The position numbers and the translations under genes are program-made. Shown here piece by piece: positions 16,750 through 26,286 of a DNA stretch of 63,663 nucleotides. The stretch lies in NCBI GenBank assembly GCA_016744115.1, contig JADGEZ010000007.1:1-63663 (forward strand). The letters run 5' to 3'. The DNA is from Sulfurimonas sp. (GTDB taxonomy: Bacteria; Campylobacterota; Campylobacteria; Campylobacterales; Sulfurimonadaceae). The notes under the pieces were generated by a model. That model saw only the letters and a program-made list of their open reading frames with translations. It was not told the DNA's origin and did not search any database. Position 1 is the stretch's first letter, and each line of letters begins with the position of its first letter.

Positions 16750-19176
16750 ATGAAAAGTGCAAAAATAGAACAATTTACAGAAGAATTAACACAAAAACAA
16801 ATGAATTTTCACTTGGGTAAAAATGATTTTGGATATGTTCACCCCCAGGGTAGTATTTATAATATAACAAAAATTAAAGATCTATTAAAAAAAGCGGGAG
16901 GAAAGCCAAAAGAATGCGATATTGAAAATTATAATAATGGTGGTAAAGGCGGAGCAAAGCCAGAATTTATAATAACACTAGATAATGATAGTAATACAAT
17001 TATTGTAATTGAATGTAAAAAGAATGCAAGAGATCATGCGTCCTCACTATTAAATCAACCAAATAAATATGCAATGGATGGAGCAATATATTATGGAAAA
17101 TTCTTAAAAGATAACTACAATGTAATTATTATTGGCATTAGTGGAACAGATAATGATAAGACATTATTAGATGTTTATTTTTGGAATAAAGGTCAAGTAG
17201 AACCAGTATTACAAAAAAAATTACATAATATATTTTTAACTCCAGAGAATTATTTAAAAGCCTATAAAGGAGAAAAAATATCAAAAAGCTATTCGCTTGA
17301 TGAAATAAGGGAAACAGCTATTGATTTCCACAACAAGTTAAGAGAAATCAAAATAACAGAAAGACAAAAACCTGTATTTATTGCAGGAATATTAATTGCA
17401 TTAGAAGATAAGGAATTTTGCCAAGATTATATTTCTTTTACAAGTTTTAAAACAGTAATTAATAATTTAATAACAGCAATTCAAACAGTCCTGGAAGATA
17501 AAATATCAAAACAGAAATTAAATAGTATCAAGAGTTCTTTTGAAGTTGTAAAATCTAATGAAAAACTTAAAAATATTCCATTAAACCAAAATGGATCAAT
17601 ATCTTGGTATGTAGAACAATTGGAAATGAAAATAAAACCAATGATGAACAACGCCGATTCATCATTGGACGCACTGGGAGTTTTTTATCATGAATTTGTA
17701 AAATATAGTGGTGGAGATGGTAGTGGATTGGGAATTGTGCTAACTCCACAACATTTAACAGAGTTCATGTGTGAATTAGGAGAAGTGGACGAGAATAGTT
17801 ATGTGGTTGATATATGTTGTGGTAGTGCTTCATTTTTGGTTTCAGCAATGAACATAATGTTTAAAAAAACTTCTAATCCAGATAAGTATAAAAACATTAG
17901 AGAACACCAACTACACGGTATAGAATTTGACCAAGATTTATACTTATTATCGATTACAAATATGATTATAAGAAAAGATGGAAAATCTAATATTATTCAT
18001 GGTGATTGCTTTAATGAAGATACTGTTAATACACTAGTGGAAGCATCTAAAAGAAAAAATGTTAGAGAGGGAAAATCAATAAGGGTTTCAAATGACAATG
18101 TAGGGATAAGTGTAGGATTGCTCAATCCTCCATATTCACAAAAAGATATGGAAGAATTGGAATTTGTCGAACAATTATTGACTATCTTAATAAAAGGTGG
18201 TAAAGCAATAGTCGTTGTGCCTATGAGTTGTGCAATTGGTACAAAATTCAAAAATGTCCGAAAAAGATTATTTGAAAAACATACATTAAAAGCAGTCTTT
18301 TCCATGCCAGATGATGTTTTTTATCCAACAGGAACTAATGTTTGCATTATGGTTTGGGAAGCTCATAAACCACATGACATTAAAACAAAAACATATTTTG
18401 GATATTACAAAGAAGATGGTTTTGTTAAAAGAAAAAAAGTTGGAAGAGTTGACGCTTTCTTAAAATGGGAAGATATTAAAAACAAATGGTTGCAATTATA
18501 CAAAGATTCAGATGTAATAGCAGGCATTTCTGCAAAGCAAAATGTAAATGATAAAGATGAATGGTTAGCAGAAGCATATATGAATACAGACTATACTAAT
18601 TTGACAGATAGTGTATTTGAGATGAAAATTCGAGAATATTTAGCATATTTAATTACTTATGGAGTTAATAATTTGAAAACTATAAATTCTTACAAGAAAG
18701 ATAAAAAAGAATTAAATAGTATTCAATGGAAAGAGTTTAATTTAATTGAATTATTTGATATAGAAAGAGGGAAAAGACTTAAAAAAGAGGATAGAATCAA
18801 AGGGAAGATTCCACTAGTCACAGCAGGAGAAGGAAACCTTGGAGTTAAAGACCTGATATCCAATGAAGAACAGAAAATTCATGTAAATAAGATAACAATA
18901 GATATGTTTTGCAATAGTTATATTCACATAGATTCATTTTGTTGCGATGATAATATAATTACATTAAAATCAAAAGAAGAGATAGATAAATATACAATGA
19001 TATTTTTAACTACAATGATAGAACAAGATAAATATAGATATCAATACGGGAGACAATACCGAAAGAAAAACTTTGACAAACACATTTTTAAATTGCCCAC
19101 AGCAGACGGATTAAACCCAGATTGGAATTTTATGTCACACTATATTAAATCGCTATCATATAGCGAGTATATATAA
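16750..19176 (+). CDS. Single-chain restriction-modification enzyme (type I-like, type IIG)
   Basis: This 808-residue fusion combines restriction, modification and specificity. An N-terminal PD-(D/E)XK nuclease is indicated by KPEF (residues 70-73) and VIECKK (86-91, E88 and K90). An HsdM-like N6-adenine methylase follows, with motif I VVDICCGSASFLV near 353 and motif IV LNPPY at 458-462. The C-terminal about 160 residues (KEFNLIELFDIERGKRLKK, IPLVTAGEGN) form one HsdS-type target recognition domain. One such domain suggests a short or asymmetric site, or dimerisation. Upstream DUF6471 is coupled. Codon use is very AT-rich, consistent with transfer. Confidence 0.85.
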   Translation: MKSAKIEQFTEELTQKQMNFHLGKNDFGYVHPQGSIYNITKIKDLLKKAGGKPKECDIENYNNGGKGGAKPEFIITLDNDSNTIIVIECKKNARDHASSLLNQPNKYAMDGAIYYGKFLKDNYNVIIIGISGTDNDKTLLDVYFWNKGQVEPVLQKKLHNIFLTPENYLKAYKGEKISKSYSLDEIRETAIDFHNKLREIKITERQKPVFIAGILIALEDKEFCQDYISFTSFKTVINNLITAIQTVLEDKISKQKLNSIKSSFEVVKSNEKLKNIPLNQNGSISWYVEQLEMKIKPMMNNADSSLDALGVFYHEFVKYSGGDGSGLGIVLTPQHLTEFMCELGEVDENSYVVDICCGSASFLVSAMNIMFKKTSNPDKYKNIREHQLHGIEFDQDLYLLSITNMIIRKDGKSNIIHGDCFNEDTVNTLVEASKRKNVREGKSIRVSNDNVGISVGLLNPPYSQKDMEELEFVEQLLTILIKGGKAIVVVPMSCAIGTKFKNVRKRLFEKHTLKAVFSMPDDVFYPTGTNVCIMVWEAHKPHDIKTKTYFGYYKEDGFVKRKKVGRVDAFLKWEDIKNKWLQLYKDSDVIAGISAKQNVNDKDEWLAEAYMNTDYTNLTDSVFEMKIREYLAYLITYGVNNLKTINSYKKDKKELNSIQWKEFNLIELFDIERGKRLKKEDRIKGKIPLVTAGEGNLGVKDLISNEEQKIHVNKITIDMFCNSYIHIDSFCCDDNIITLKSKEEIDKYTMIFLTTMIEQDKYRYQYGRQYRKKNFDKHIFKLPTADGLNPDWNFMSHYIKSLSYSEYI

Positions 19177-19583
19177 AATGAATGAACCCACACAAGTAAA
19201 AATAAACTACAAGCACGAAACAGACGTAATATCTTGACAAGCTTTGATGAGGGCTTTTTTAATTGGGAAAAAGATATTACTCAAGAGCTTATGGAATGTG
19301 CCGTTGAAAAGCTCTTTGATGATACGGATTGTCCTATAAATGGTGGAGTTATTCAATTAGAGAGAAAAATGATAAAAGAAACGGTCTAACTAAGATAATA
19401 GTAGAAGTGATAGTATAATGCAAAAATAGATAGATTTAAATACAAATATAAACTTTAAAAAAAGATATAATGATATAAAATATATGAATGATAATCTTAA
19501 AAATTTTACTAAATTATGGAGTATACATTACAATATTTTTTGTGTAATTCACGATACATATAATATACTAAAGGACAATATTA
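19177..19583 (+). other. Gene-poor gap with a degenerate ORF remnant
   Basis: The 407 bases between the two R-M units hold no intact gene. A short open frame at about 19237-19389 (TTG start; residues include SFDEGFFNWEKDITQELMEC and end ERKMIKETV) reads like the end of a larger protein. A separate frame from ATG 19179 (MNEPTQVKINYKHETDVIS) may be its displaced beginning. I do not recognise the family. The rest is AT-rich with no clear RNA. Confidence 0.45.
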
Positions 19584-20669
19584 ATGACATATAAAAAACT
19601 ACTCATATCAATTTACAATGAAGCAATAAAAAAGAAAAACTATTCAAAAAAACTAACTAAAGAAATTTTAAACAACATTGAAATAATATCAACTAAGTGT
19701 TTTAATCAAAAAGGTGTTTTTACAGTTTTCATAACTTTATCAATCTATAAACTCAAACATACAGAACAAGATATAAGAATACATCAAGCTCAACTAGAAA
19801 ATGGTTTTTCTGGTAGAAGTATGGATACTCATCATATTACTCCAACATTAAAAGAGATAGGATTACCATCCATGGCAGAAAGTGGTTGGCTTACTCGTTC
19901 GCTAGAACAACCTTTTCCTTATACATTAAATTATGATGGTAAAATAAGTGATAAAAAAGTTAAAAAAGCATTTTTAGAACTTGTGAATGAAATTCAAGTA
20001 AATAGTGTCAATCCTAAATTTATTTTAGTGGAACTTTTTAAACAAGTAATAAAAATACAAGAAGAAAATAAAATTGAAATTCAACCATTAGCAAATCCTG
20101 ATAAACTAACAATCTCTAAAATTATAAATTTACTTGATAAACAATTTATGTTTAATTATAAAACTTTTGCTGGTTCAAAATTACCAGTTTTAGCTTTTTA
20201 TTCAATTTATAAAATAATCATAAATGAAATATCAAGATATGATAATTGTACTTTGAAGCCATTAGGTAGTCACACAGCAAGTGATAGAACATCAAAAAGT
20301 GCAGGAGATATTGAAATATTTAAAAATGATGAATTATTTGAACCAATAGATACGAATATACTAAGAATAGCTAAAGAGAAAATAATAAAATATAATCCTA
20401 AAAGATATTATATTTTATCATATTATGGAATTAAAAAAGGAGATGAAGAAGAAATAAATAAAATAATTCAAGAAGTAAAAGAAGAGCATGGATGTCAAAT
20501 AATCGTAAATGGAATTATAGCAACATTAAAATATTATATGAGACTAATAAGTAATTTAGAAGTTTTTTATAATTCGTATTCTGAATTAATAAATATTGAT
20601 GATGAATTAAAAGTAATCCATAAGCAAAAATGGAATGAATTAACTTTAGGATTAAATCATGAGTTATGA
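19584..20669 (+). CDS. Putative type II restriction endonuclease
   Basis: This 361-residue protein overlaps the following C5-methylase gene by 11 bases, the usual layout of a type II restriction-modification pair. It contains GFSGRSMDTHHITPTLKE and MAESGWLTRSLEQPFPY, which resemble conserved segments of the GRSFDT-type endonuclease group. The stretch SAGDIEIFKNDELFEPID is a plausible metal-binding active site. It should cut unmodified DNA at the site protected by the methylase. The recognition sequence cannot be read from the protein. Confidence 0.75.
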   Translation: MTYKKLLISIYNEAIKKKNYSKKLTKEILNNIEIISTKCFNQKGVFTVFITLSIYKLKHTEQDIRIHQAQLENGFSGRSMDTHHITPTLKEIGLPSMAESGWLTRSLEQPFPYTLNYDGKISDKKVKKAFLELVNEIQVNSVNPKFILVELFKQVIKIQEENKIEIQPLANPDKLTISKIINLLDKQFMFNYKTFAGSKLPVLAFYSIYKIIINEISRYDNCTLKPLGSHTASDRTSKSAGDIEIFKNDELFEPIDTNILRIAKEKIIKYNPKRYYILSYYGIKKGDEEEINKIIQEVKEEHGCQIIVNGIIATLKYYMRLISNLEVFYNSYSELINIDDELKVIHKQKWNELTLGLNHEL

Positions 20670-21723
20670 TTTTATTGATTTATTTGCAGGTATTGGTGGT
20701 TTTAGAACTGGTTTTGAAAAAAACGACTGCAATTGTGTGTTCTCTTCAGAAATAGATGAACACGCAGGAGAAATGTATCAAGCTAATTATGGTGAAACAG
20801 TATTTAAAGACATAACTAAAATAAATGAGAAAGAGATACCAAATCATGATATTTTATTAGCAGGTTTTCCCTGTCAGCCTTTTAGTATTGCAGGAGAAAA
20901 AAAAGGGTTTAATGATACTAGGGGAACTTTATTTTTTGATATTGAAAGAATATTAAAAGAAAAAAAACCAAAAGCTATTGTCTTAGAAAATGTTAAACAT
21001 TTTAAAAGTCATGATAATGGTAATACTATCAAAGTTATTTTAAATGCTTTAAATAACTTAGGATATACGACTAATTGGAAGGTGTTAAATGCTAAAGATT
21101 TTGGTGTACCACAAAATCGAGAACGAACAATTATAGTGGGTTCATTAAATGGGATAAAATTTGATTTTAATAGCTTGGATAGGAAAGAACCAATTTGTAT
21201 AAAAGATATTTTAGAAAATGATATTGGACAAGTAGAATATTTAGATGAAAGTGAATATACACTTATTAAAAGTCCAAAAAAACAACCATCTGGACTTGTT
21301 TTTGTGGGATACCGAAATAAAAAAATCAGAACAAAAGGCACAAGACCTGATACAATACATTTATCAAGAGTTCATAAGCAACCAAATAGAATATATTCAT
21401 CAGACGGGACACATCCCACGTTATCATCACAAGAATCAGCAGGAAGGTATTTTATACTTCACAATAGCAAAGTTAGAAAACTAACTTTAAAAGAATGTTA
21501 TAGGTTAATGGGGTTTGAAGATGATTTTAAATATCTAGGTTCAAAAGCGAAACTATATAATAGAATTGGAAATTCAATAGTTATTCCAATGGTAGAAGAG
21601 ATAGCAAAACAAGTTAAAAAACAAATATTAAGTAAAACTGATGAAGTTATTAAATGTAAAAAACCTATTCAACAAATGTCATTATTTGATTTTAGTAATG
21701 AAAAAGATACACTTGCTGGGTAA
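20659..21723 (+). CDS. DNA (cytosine-5) methyltransferase
   Basis: This 354-residue protein has all key C5-methylase motifs in order: FIDLFAGIGGFRTGF (motif I, residues 5-19), GFPCQPFSIAG (motif IV, catalytic Cys72), LENVKHF (motif VI, 109-115), PQNRERTIIVG (motif VIII, from 151) and the C-terminal IGNSIVIPM (motif X). The target recognition region lies at about 185-285. It protects the host site against the endonuclease encoded just upstream. The gene ends 46 bases before the right direct repeat, so the pair forms the right part of the inserted island. Confidence 0.95.
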   Translation: MSYDFIDLFAGIGGFRTGFEKNDCNCVFSSEIDEHAGEMYQANYGETVFKDITKINEKEIPNHDILLAGFPCQPFSIAGEKKGFNDTRGTLFFDIERILKEKKPKAIVLENVKHFKSHDNGNTIKVILNALNNLGYTTNWKVLNAKDFGVPQNRERTIIVGSLNGIKFDFNSLDRKEPICIKDILENDIGQVEYLDESEYTLIKSPKKQPSGLVFVGYRNKKIRTKGTRPDTIHLSRVHKQPNRIYSSDGTHPTLSSQESAGRYFILHNSKVRKLTLKECYRLMGFEDDFKYLGSKAKLYNRIGNSIVIPMVEEIAKQVKKQILSKTDEVIKCKKPIQQMSLFDFSNEKDTLAG

Positions 21724-21769
21724 GTAAACACACAACAATTAGAGACATCAAATAAACTGCAAAAATATA

Positions 21770-21972
21770 AAATGAATGTTCTTTTGCCATGCTGGTTTAT
21801 TCCTTATAACATAGTTTGTTAGTGCATTAAAAAATCGGACTTCCATCAAATCTAAATCCACTTGCAAAATTTGGATCACTATAGCCATCCATTGCCGAGC
21901 GTGAACGAAGTTTTTCTATATCCGTTTTAGAGGAGATGTCTTGAGGACAAACGAGTGTGCATTCATTGCATA
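21770..21972. repeat. Right copy of the direct repeat bracketing the R-M island
   Basis: This 203-bp segment matches 15932-16153. Here the frdB 3' end is intact and continues into the full gene, while yajQ is represented only by its first 21 bases (complement of ATGGCAAAAGAACATTCATTT) with no continuation. Together the two copies define an insertion of about 5.6 kb. Confidence 0.92.
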
Positions 21973-22519
21973 AGGTACAATCCCAAATACCATTTGTTTG
22001 TATAGTGTCTACTTTTGCTTTAGGCTCATTTTCTCTTACATCAGCTACATACTTCCAAACACGAGTTAAGGCAAATGGTCCTAAAAATTCATCATTTACA
22101 GCATAAACAGGACAGGCACTATAACATGAACCACACAAAATACAATCACTTTGAATCTCATTTATCTTTTCATTTTCTTGTGTGAGGGCTACACTGTTTG
22201 TAATGCTACTTAGCCACGCTTTGGCTTTAGCATTAAAATCTAAAGCCTTATCCATATCTACCACTAAATCACGGATTAGAGGAGTATTTTTAAGTGCTTC
22301 AATCACATCTCCATCTTGAACCTTATAAGAACATGCCAAGACCTCTTTTTGATTGACACGAACAGAACAACTCCCACAAATACTACTTCTACATCCACTA
22401 GAAAAGGAGAGTGTCTTATCTTGCGTAGTTTTTATTTTTTGTAATACTTCTAAAAGCGTAGCCTCGCCTATTTCAACTTCGTATTGAACTAGGGTTTCTC
22501 TTTGTATTGATATTTTCAT
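21827..22519 (-). CDS. frdB: Fumarate reductase/succinate dehydrogenase iron-sulfur subunit
   Basis: This subunit passes electrons between the flavoprotein and the quinone or another donor. A plant-type [2Fe-2S] site (SGCRSSICGSC with a later Cys in EVLACSY) is followed by CILCGSCYSACP and CTLCNECTLVCP. The second motif has four cysteines, where E. coli FrdB has Val at the second position and holds a [3Fe-4S] cluster. A second [4Fe-4S] cluster is likely here. The ATG at 22519, 1 base after the frdA stop, is preferred to the GTG at 22546. No membrane anchor gene follows. Confidence 0.87.
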   Translation of the reverse strand: MKISIQRETLVQYEVEIGEATLLEVLQKIKTTQDKTLSFSSGCRSSICGSCSVRVNQKEVLACSYKVQDGDVIEALKNTPLIRDLVVDMDKALDFNAKAKAWLSSITNSVALTQENEKINEIQSDCILCGSCYSACPVYAVNDEFLGPFALTRVWKYVADVRENEPKAKVDTIQTNGIWDCTLCNECTLVCPQDISSKTDIEKLRSRSAMDGYSDPNFASGFRFDGSPIF

Positions 22520-22520
22520 C

Positions 22521-24029
22521 TTAATCCACTCTATAGTGAGCGCCACAGCTCCGTTTTGTTTCTAAAGCATTTTCAACGACTTGCTCACATATCTCTAAGA
22601 TATTTTTAAACTCTAAAAATTCTATCTTGTTTGTGTTATATACCTTGTTTGTATCAACTACACCCATTAAATGAACTTGTGATTGTATCTCTTTTATTTT
22701 TGTTTGTGCTAAGAATAAGTCTTGTTTGGATCTCACAATTCCAACATTTTTATAAAATAACTCTCCTAACTCTTCTTTTATTTTATAAAAATCCAATTTG
22801 ATATTTTTATTTTCACTCTCATCTCTTAGCTCATAGAGTGTATCTTTAGGAATAAAATCATTCTCTAAAGCATACAAAGATGCACTTTCTCCTGCTTGTT
22901 TTCCAAAAACAACTAACTCTAACAAAGAGTTACCTCCAAGACGATTTGCACCATGAACTCCCTGATTTGCACATTCGCCAACAGCATAAAGTCCTTTGAT
23001 GCAAGTAGATGATGAAGTATCAACTTCTATACCACCCATAGTATAATGTGCTACTGGTTTTATAGGGATTAAATCATGCACGGGATCGACATTTTCATAA
23101 AGCAAAGCTAATTTCCTCTCTTGAGGCAACTCTTCATTTATAAAATCTTCCCCTAAATGGCGTATATCCAAAAAGATATTTTGCCCATTTTTGATTTGGG
23201 TATCTATGGCACGAGCCACCTCATCACGAGGTAAAAGTTCATTTATAAATCTCTCCCCATTAGAGTTTAACAGATAACCTCCTGCTCCACGAGCTGATTC
23301 AGAGATTAAGATAGAAGAGGCTTTTAAGCCCGTTGGATGAAACTGTATAAAAGCCATATCTTTTAGTTTTGCTCCACATCTAAGAGCTGCGGAAATTCCA
23401 TCACCAGAAGAGGCGGTAGAGTTTGTTGAGTGTTTATCATAAATTCTGCTATATCCACCAGTTGCGATGATAAGAGACTTGCTTTCATAAACTTCAACTT
23501 CGCCACTGCGTATATCTAAAACACTAACACCAGATACACCCTCTTCATTTTTTATAATATCGAGCAAAAATTTCTCATTTAAAATTTCGATATTTTTTGC
23601 TAAACATCTATCATATAAAGTGTGTAATATTTTAAGCCCTGTATAGTCTTGTGCATAACACGCTCTTGAAGATGATGCCCCACCCAAAGTTCTTTGTGCT
23701 ATTTTAGCCTCTTTTGTGCGAGAGAAACAGACCCCAATCGAATCAAGCCACATAACTGCATCTGAAGCATTTTTACACATGTGTCTTACTGCCTTTTCAT
23801 TTGCCATGCCGCGTGCTGATTTTAAAGTATTTTGAACATGAGATTCTACGCTATCTTCACCAGCATTTCCAAGAGATGCGTTAATTCCAGCCTGAGCCAT
23901 ACATGTTTGCGAGCGTGTTGGATACTCCTTCGTTAAAACTCTAACCTTAACACCCTTTTCATGAGCATGTAAAGCAGCCACTAAACCTGCTCCCCCCGCT
24001 CCTATAATCAAAACATCACTTTTATTCAT
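22521..24029 (-). CDS. frdA: Fumarate reductase/succinate dehydrogenase flavoprotein
   Basis: This 502-residue catalytic subunit interconverts fumarate and succinate. The FAD-binding start is DVLIIGAGGAGLVAALHAH. Substrate residues appear in FIQFHPTGL, LPRDEVARA, HYTMGGIE and HGANRLGGNSL. The motif that normally carries the covalently flavinylated histidine (RSHT) reads RSQT with Gln41, so FAD should be bound non-covalently. It is shorter than usual (560-600). The pair sits alone without frdC or a CCG-domain anchor. L-aspartate oxidase also lacks the histidine, but the paired frdB favours Frd/Sdh. Confidence 0.87.
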   Translation of the reverse strand: MNKSDVLIIGAGGAGLVAALHAHEKGVKVRVLTKEYPTRSQTCMAQAGINASLGNAGEDSVESHVQNTLKSARGMANEKAVRHMCKNASDAVMWLDSIGVCFSRTKEAKIAQRTLGGASSSRACYAQDYTGLKILHTLYDRCLAKNIEILNEKFLLDIIKNEEGVSGVSVLDIRSGEVEVYESKSLIIATGGYSRIYDKHSTNSTASSGDGISAALRCGAKLKDMAFIQFHPTGLKASSILISESARGAGGYLLNSNGERFINELLPRDEVARAIDTQIKNGQNIFLDIRHLGEDFINEELPQERKLALLYENVDPVHDLIPIKPVAHYTMGGIEVDTSSSTCIKGLYAVGECANQGVHGANRLGGNSLLELVVFGKQAGESASLYALENDFIPKDTLYELRDESENKNIKLDFYKIKEELGELFYKNVGIVRSKQDLFLAQTKIKEIQSQVHLMGVVDTNKVYNTNKIEFLEFKNILEICEQVVENALETKRSCGAHYRVD

Positions 24030-24168
24030 GCTATACCTAGTAGTTATTAGTTTGTTTGATTATATCATAAAGCAAGGGTATCTCATCTTTTGTATTCTTA
24101 TAAACTCCCTTAACACTTATGTAACAATTATTCCTTATCATTCATCTATCTTAAATACTAGGAATTTT

Positions 24169-26184
24169 ATGAAAAAAATAATCCCATTATCGTTAATAAC
24201 TGTTTTATCATTATCAGCAGTAGAGATTCAACTTGATACTATTGGAGTAGAATCTACAATTCTAAGCGATGTTGCACAAAATGCTCAAGTATCTGCTGAC
24301 TTAGCACAGGCTTTGAGCATACAAGTTCCGAGTATAGATATGGTTCGTCGTAGTGGTATTGCTAATGATATTCTTATTCGTGGTCAAAAAAGAGATAATA
24401 TCTCCATAGAAGTAGATGCTACAAAAATCCACGGAGCATGTCCAAATAGAATGGACCCTCCCACTTCTCATATTTTAGCAAATCAAATTGAGACTATTGA
24501 AGTTACAGAAGGTCCCTTTGATGTCGAGACTTTTGGTGTAATGAGCGGTGGTGTGAAAATCACAACTAAAGCACCTACAAAAGAGTTTCATGGAGAAATC
24601 ACAGGTGGATTAGGAGCATGGAACTATAAAAAGATAGGCTTTACTGCAAGTGGTGGAAATGACACAGTTCGTATGTTGATTTCTGCTTCTACTGAGAGTA
24701 GTGAGCAGTATGAAGATGGTAATGGTGATAACTTTACTCAACAAATTAAAAATAACCCAGCAGCTCCCTTAAGTGTCCAGTATCAAGATACATATAAAGA
24801 TATGGATGCTTATGAAAAAAAATCTGTTATGTTAAAAGCATTTGTAACGCTAACAGATAAGCAAGAACTTCGTTTAAGTCTAACAGCAAACAGAAGTGAT
24901 ACTATTTTATATCCAAATTCAAAGATGGATGCTAACTATGATGACTCAAATGTTTATAGCATCGAGTATAATGTAAAAAACCTAGGTGAAGTTTATAAAA
25001 ACTTAAATATCAAGTACTACGCTTCTGATGTAGAACATCCAATGGGAACAGACTATAGAAAATCATCACAAGCTACAAACAAGCCTATTATGACAAACTC
25101 CTTAACTACAGATATGAAAGGTCTTAAAATTAAAAATACCTTTCATTTATCTGACTCTAAATTTCTTATAGGACTAGATGCTAGTCAAAGAGTTTGGGAT
25201 GGTCACTATGAGATAAACCATGTAGTTAAGCCTTGGAATAGTATTAACAATGCACAAACTGATAACTTAGCAATTTTTGCAAAATTTGATAAATCATATG
25301 GTAATTTTGATTTGAGTTTTGGTGCTAGATACGATGCTACAGATATTACAAACGACGCGGGGTTAAATGACAATACTTATAATGGTTTAAATGCAAATAT
25401 TATGACTACTTACAATCTTGATAAAAACTCAAAAATATTCCTAGCAATAGGTCAGGCAAATCGTGTACCTGATGCTAGGGAACTTTACTTTACAAGTATT
25501 AAGAGTTATATGCCAGCGTCTGAAAATAATCTAGCTAATGGCACAGTTATTGGTACAGATACACTCAAAAAAACTACAAATAGAGAAATCGACTTAGGCT
25601 ATGAAATATTAAAAGAAACTTTTAAAGCTAAAATAAAAGGTTTTTATTCTGATTTAGAAAATTATATCTATATACGAAAAGGTTCTATGGCGAATGCTTT
25701 TGAAAATATTGATGCCACTGTTTATGGTGCTGAAGTAAGTGCTGAGTATTTTGCAAGTGATGATGTCATTCTTAATATCGGAATCTCTTACAAAAGAGGA
25801 AAAAAAGACAAGGCTCTTAAAGGACAAACAGATACAGATTTAGCTGATATGGCACCTCTTCGTGGAACAATTTCCGCAATTTATGAATATGCAAACAACT
25901 CAACACTAAAAGCCGAGATACAAGCATCAGATACATGGGATAAAGTAGATAGTGATAATGGCGAGCAAGTTTTAGACTCATGGGCTGTACTAAACTTAAA
26001 AGCTAAATACGCATTTACAAGAAACCTAGATTTTATACTTGGAATAAACAATCTACTCAATAAAACATATGCCAAAAGTAATACCTACACAGACCTGACA
26101 CTTATCACAGGTGGAAGTACCAATGTTATGCTTATGAATGATCCAGGGAGATATATATATACAAACCTTACTTATAGGTTCTGA
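24169..26184 (+). CDS. TonB-dependent copper receptor (OprC/NosA-like)
   Basis: This 671-residue outer-membrane receptor starts at ATG 24169 behind AGGAA, followed by a Sec signal peptide. A plug domain (IANDILIRGQKRDNISIEV, IETIEVTEGPFDVETFG) precedes a beta-barrel ending in aromatic YTNLTYRF. The plug contains HGACPNRMDPPTSHI with C91-x3-M95, and an H290-P-M292 motif (VEHPMG) lies in a later loop. This pair matches the CxxxM...HxM copper site of OprC. It probably imports copper across the outer membrane. The divergent neighbours are frdA and, convergently, a membrane fusion protein. Confidence 0.87.
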   Translation: MKKIIPLSLITVLSLSAVEIQLDTIGVESTILSDVAQNAQVSADLAQALSIQVPSIDMVRRSGIANDILIRGQKRDNISIEVDATKIHGACPNRMDPPTSHILANQIETIEVTEGPFDVETFGVMSGGVKITTKAPTKEFHGEITGGLGAWNYKKIGFTASGGNDTVRMLISASTESSEQYEDGNGDNFTQQIKNNPAAPLSVQYQDTYKDMDAYEKKSVMLKAFVTLTDKQELRLSLTANRSDTILYPNSKMDANYDDSNVYSIEYNVKNLGEVYKNLNIKYYASDVEHPMGTDYRKSSQATNKPIMTNSLTTDMKGLKIKNTFHLSDSKFLIGLDASQRVWDGHYEINHVVKPWNSINNAQTDNLAIFAKFDKSYGNFDLSFGARYDATDITNDAGLNDNTYNGLNANIMTTYNLDKNSKIFLAIGQANRVPDARELYFTSIKSYMPASENNLANGTVIGTDTLKKTTNREIDLGYEILKETFKAKIKGFYSDLENYIYIRKGSMANAFENIDATVYGAEVSAEYFASDDVILNIGISYKRGKKDKALKGQTDTDLADMAPLRGTISAIYEYANNSTLKAEIQASDTWDKVDSDNGEQVLDSWAVLNLKAKYAFTRNLDFILGINNLLNKTYAKSNTYTDLTLITGGSTNVMLMNDPGRYIYTNLTYRF

Positions 26185-26212
26185 TACTTACGATAAATCT
26201 ATAAATCCAAAG

Positions 26213-26247
26213 AAATGTCATGTTCAGTTTTACTGAGAATGACATTT
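26213..26247. terminator. Hairpin between convergent genes
   Basis: AAATGTCAT at 26213-26221 pairs with ATGACATTT at 26239-26247, and an inner stem TTCAGT/ACTGAG closes on TTT. It lies between the copper receptor and the leftward adaptor gene and could stop transcription from both sides. Its sequence (CTGAGAATGACATT) also resembles the dispersed GTCAT repeat. Confidence 0.6.
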
Positions 26248-26286
26248 ATATAGCGATAGAGGAGTGAGTGATTTTTTCTTTCTAAG

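Noticed and set aside
15932..21972. Integrase-mediated genomic island with attL/attR
   Set aside because: No integrase gene and no tRNA target; the repeats are about 200 bp and diverged, which fits homologous recombination better than site-specific integration.
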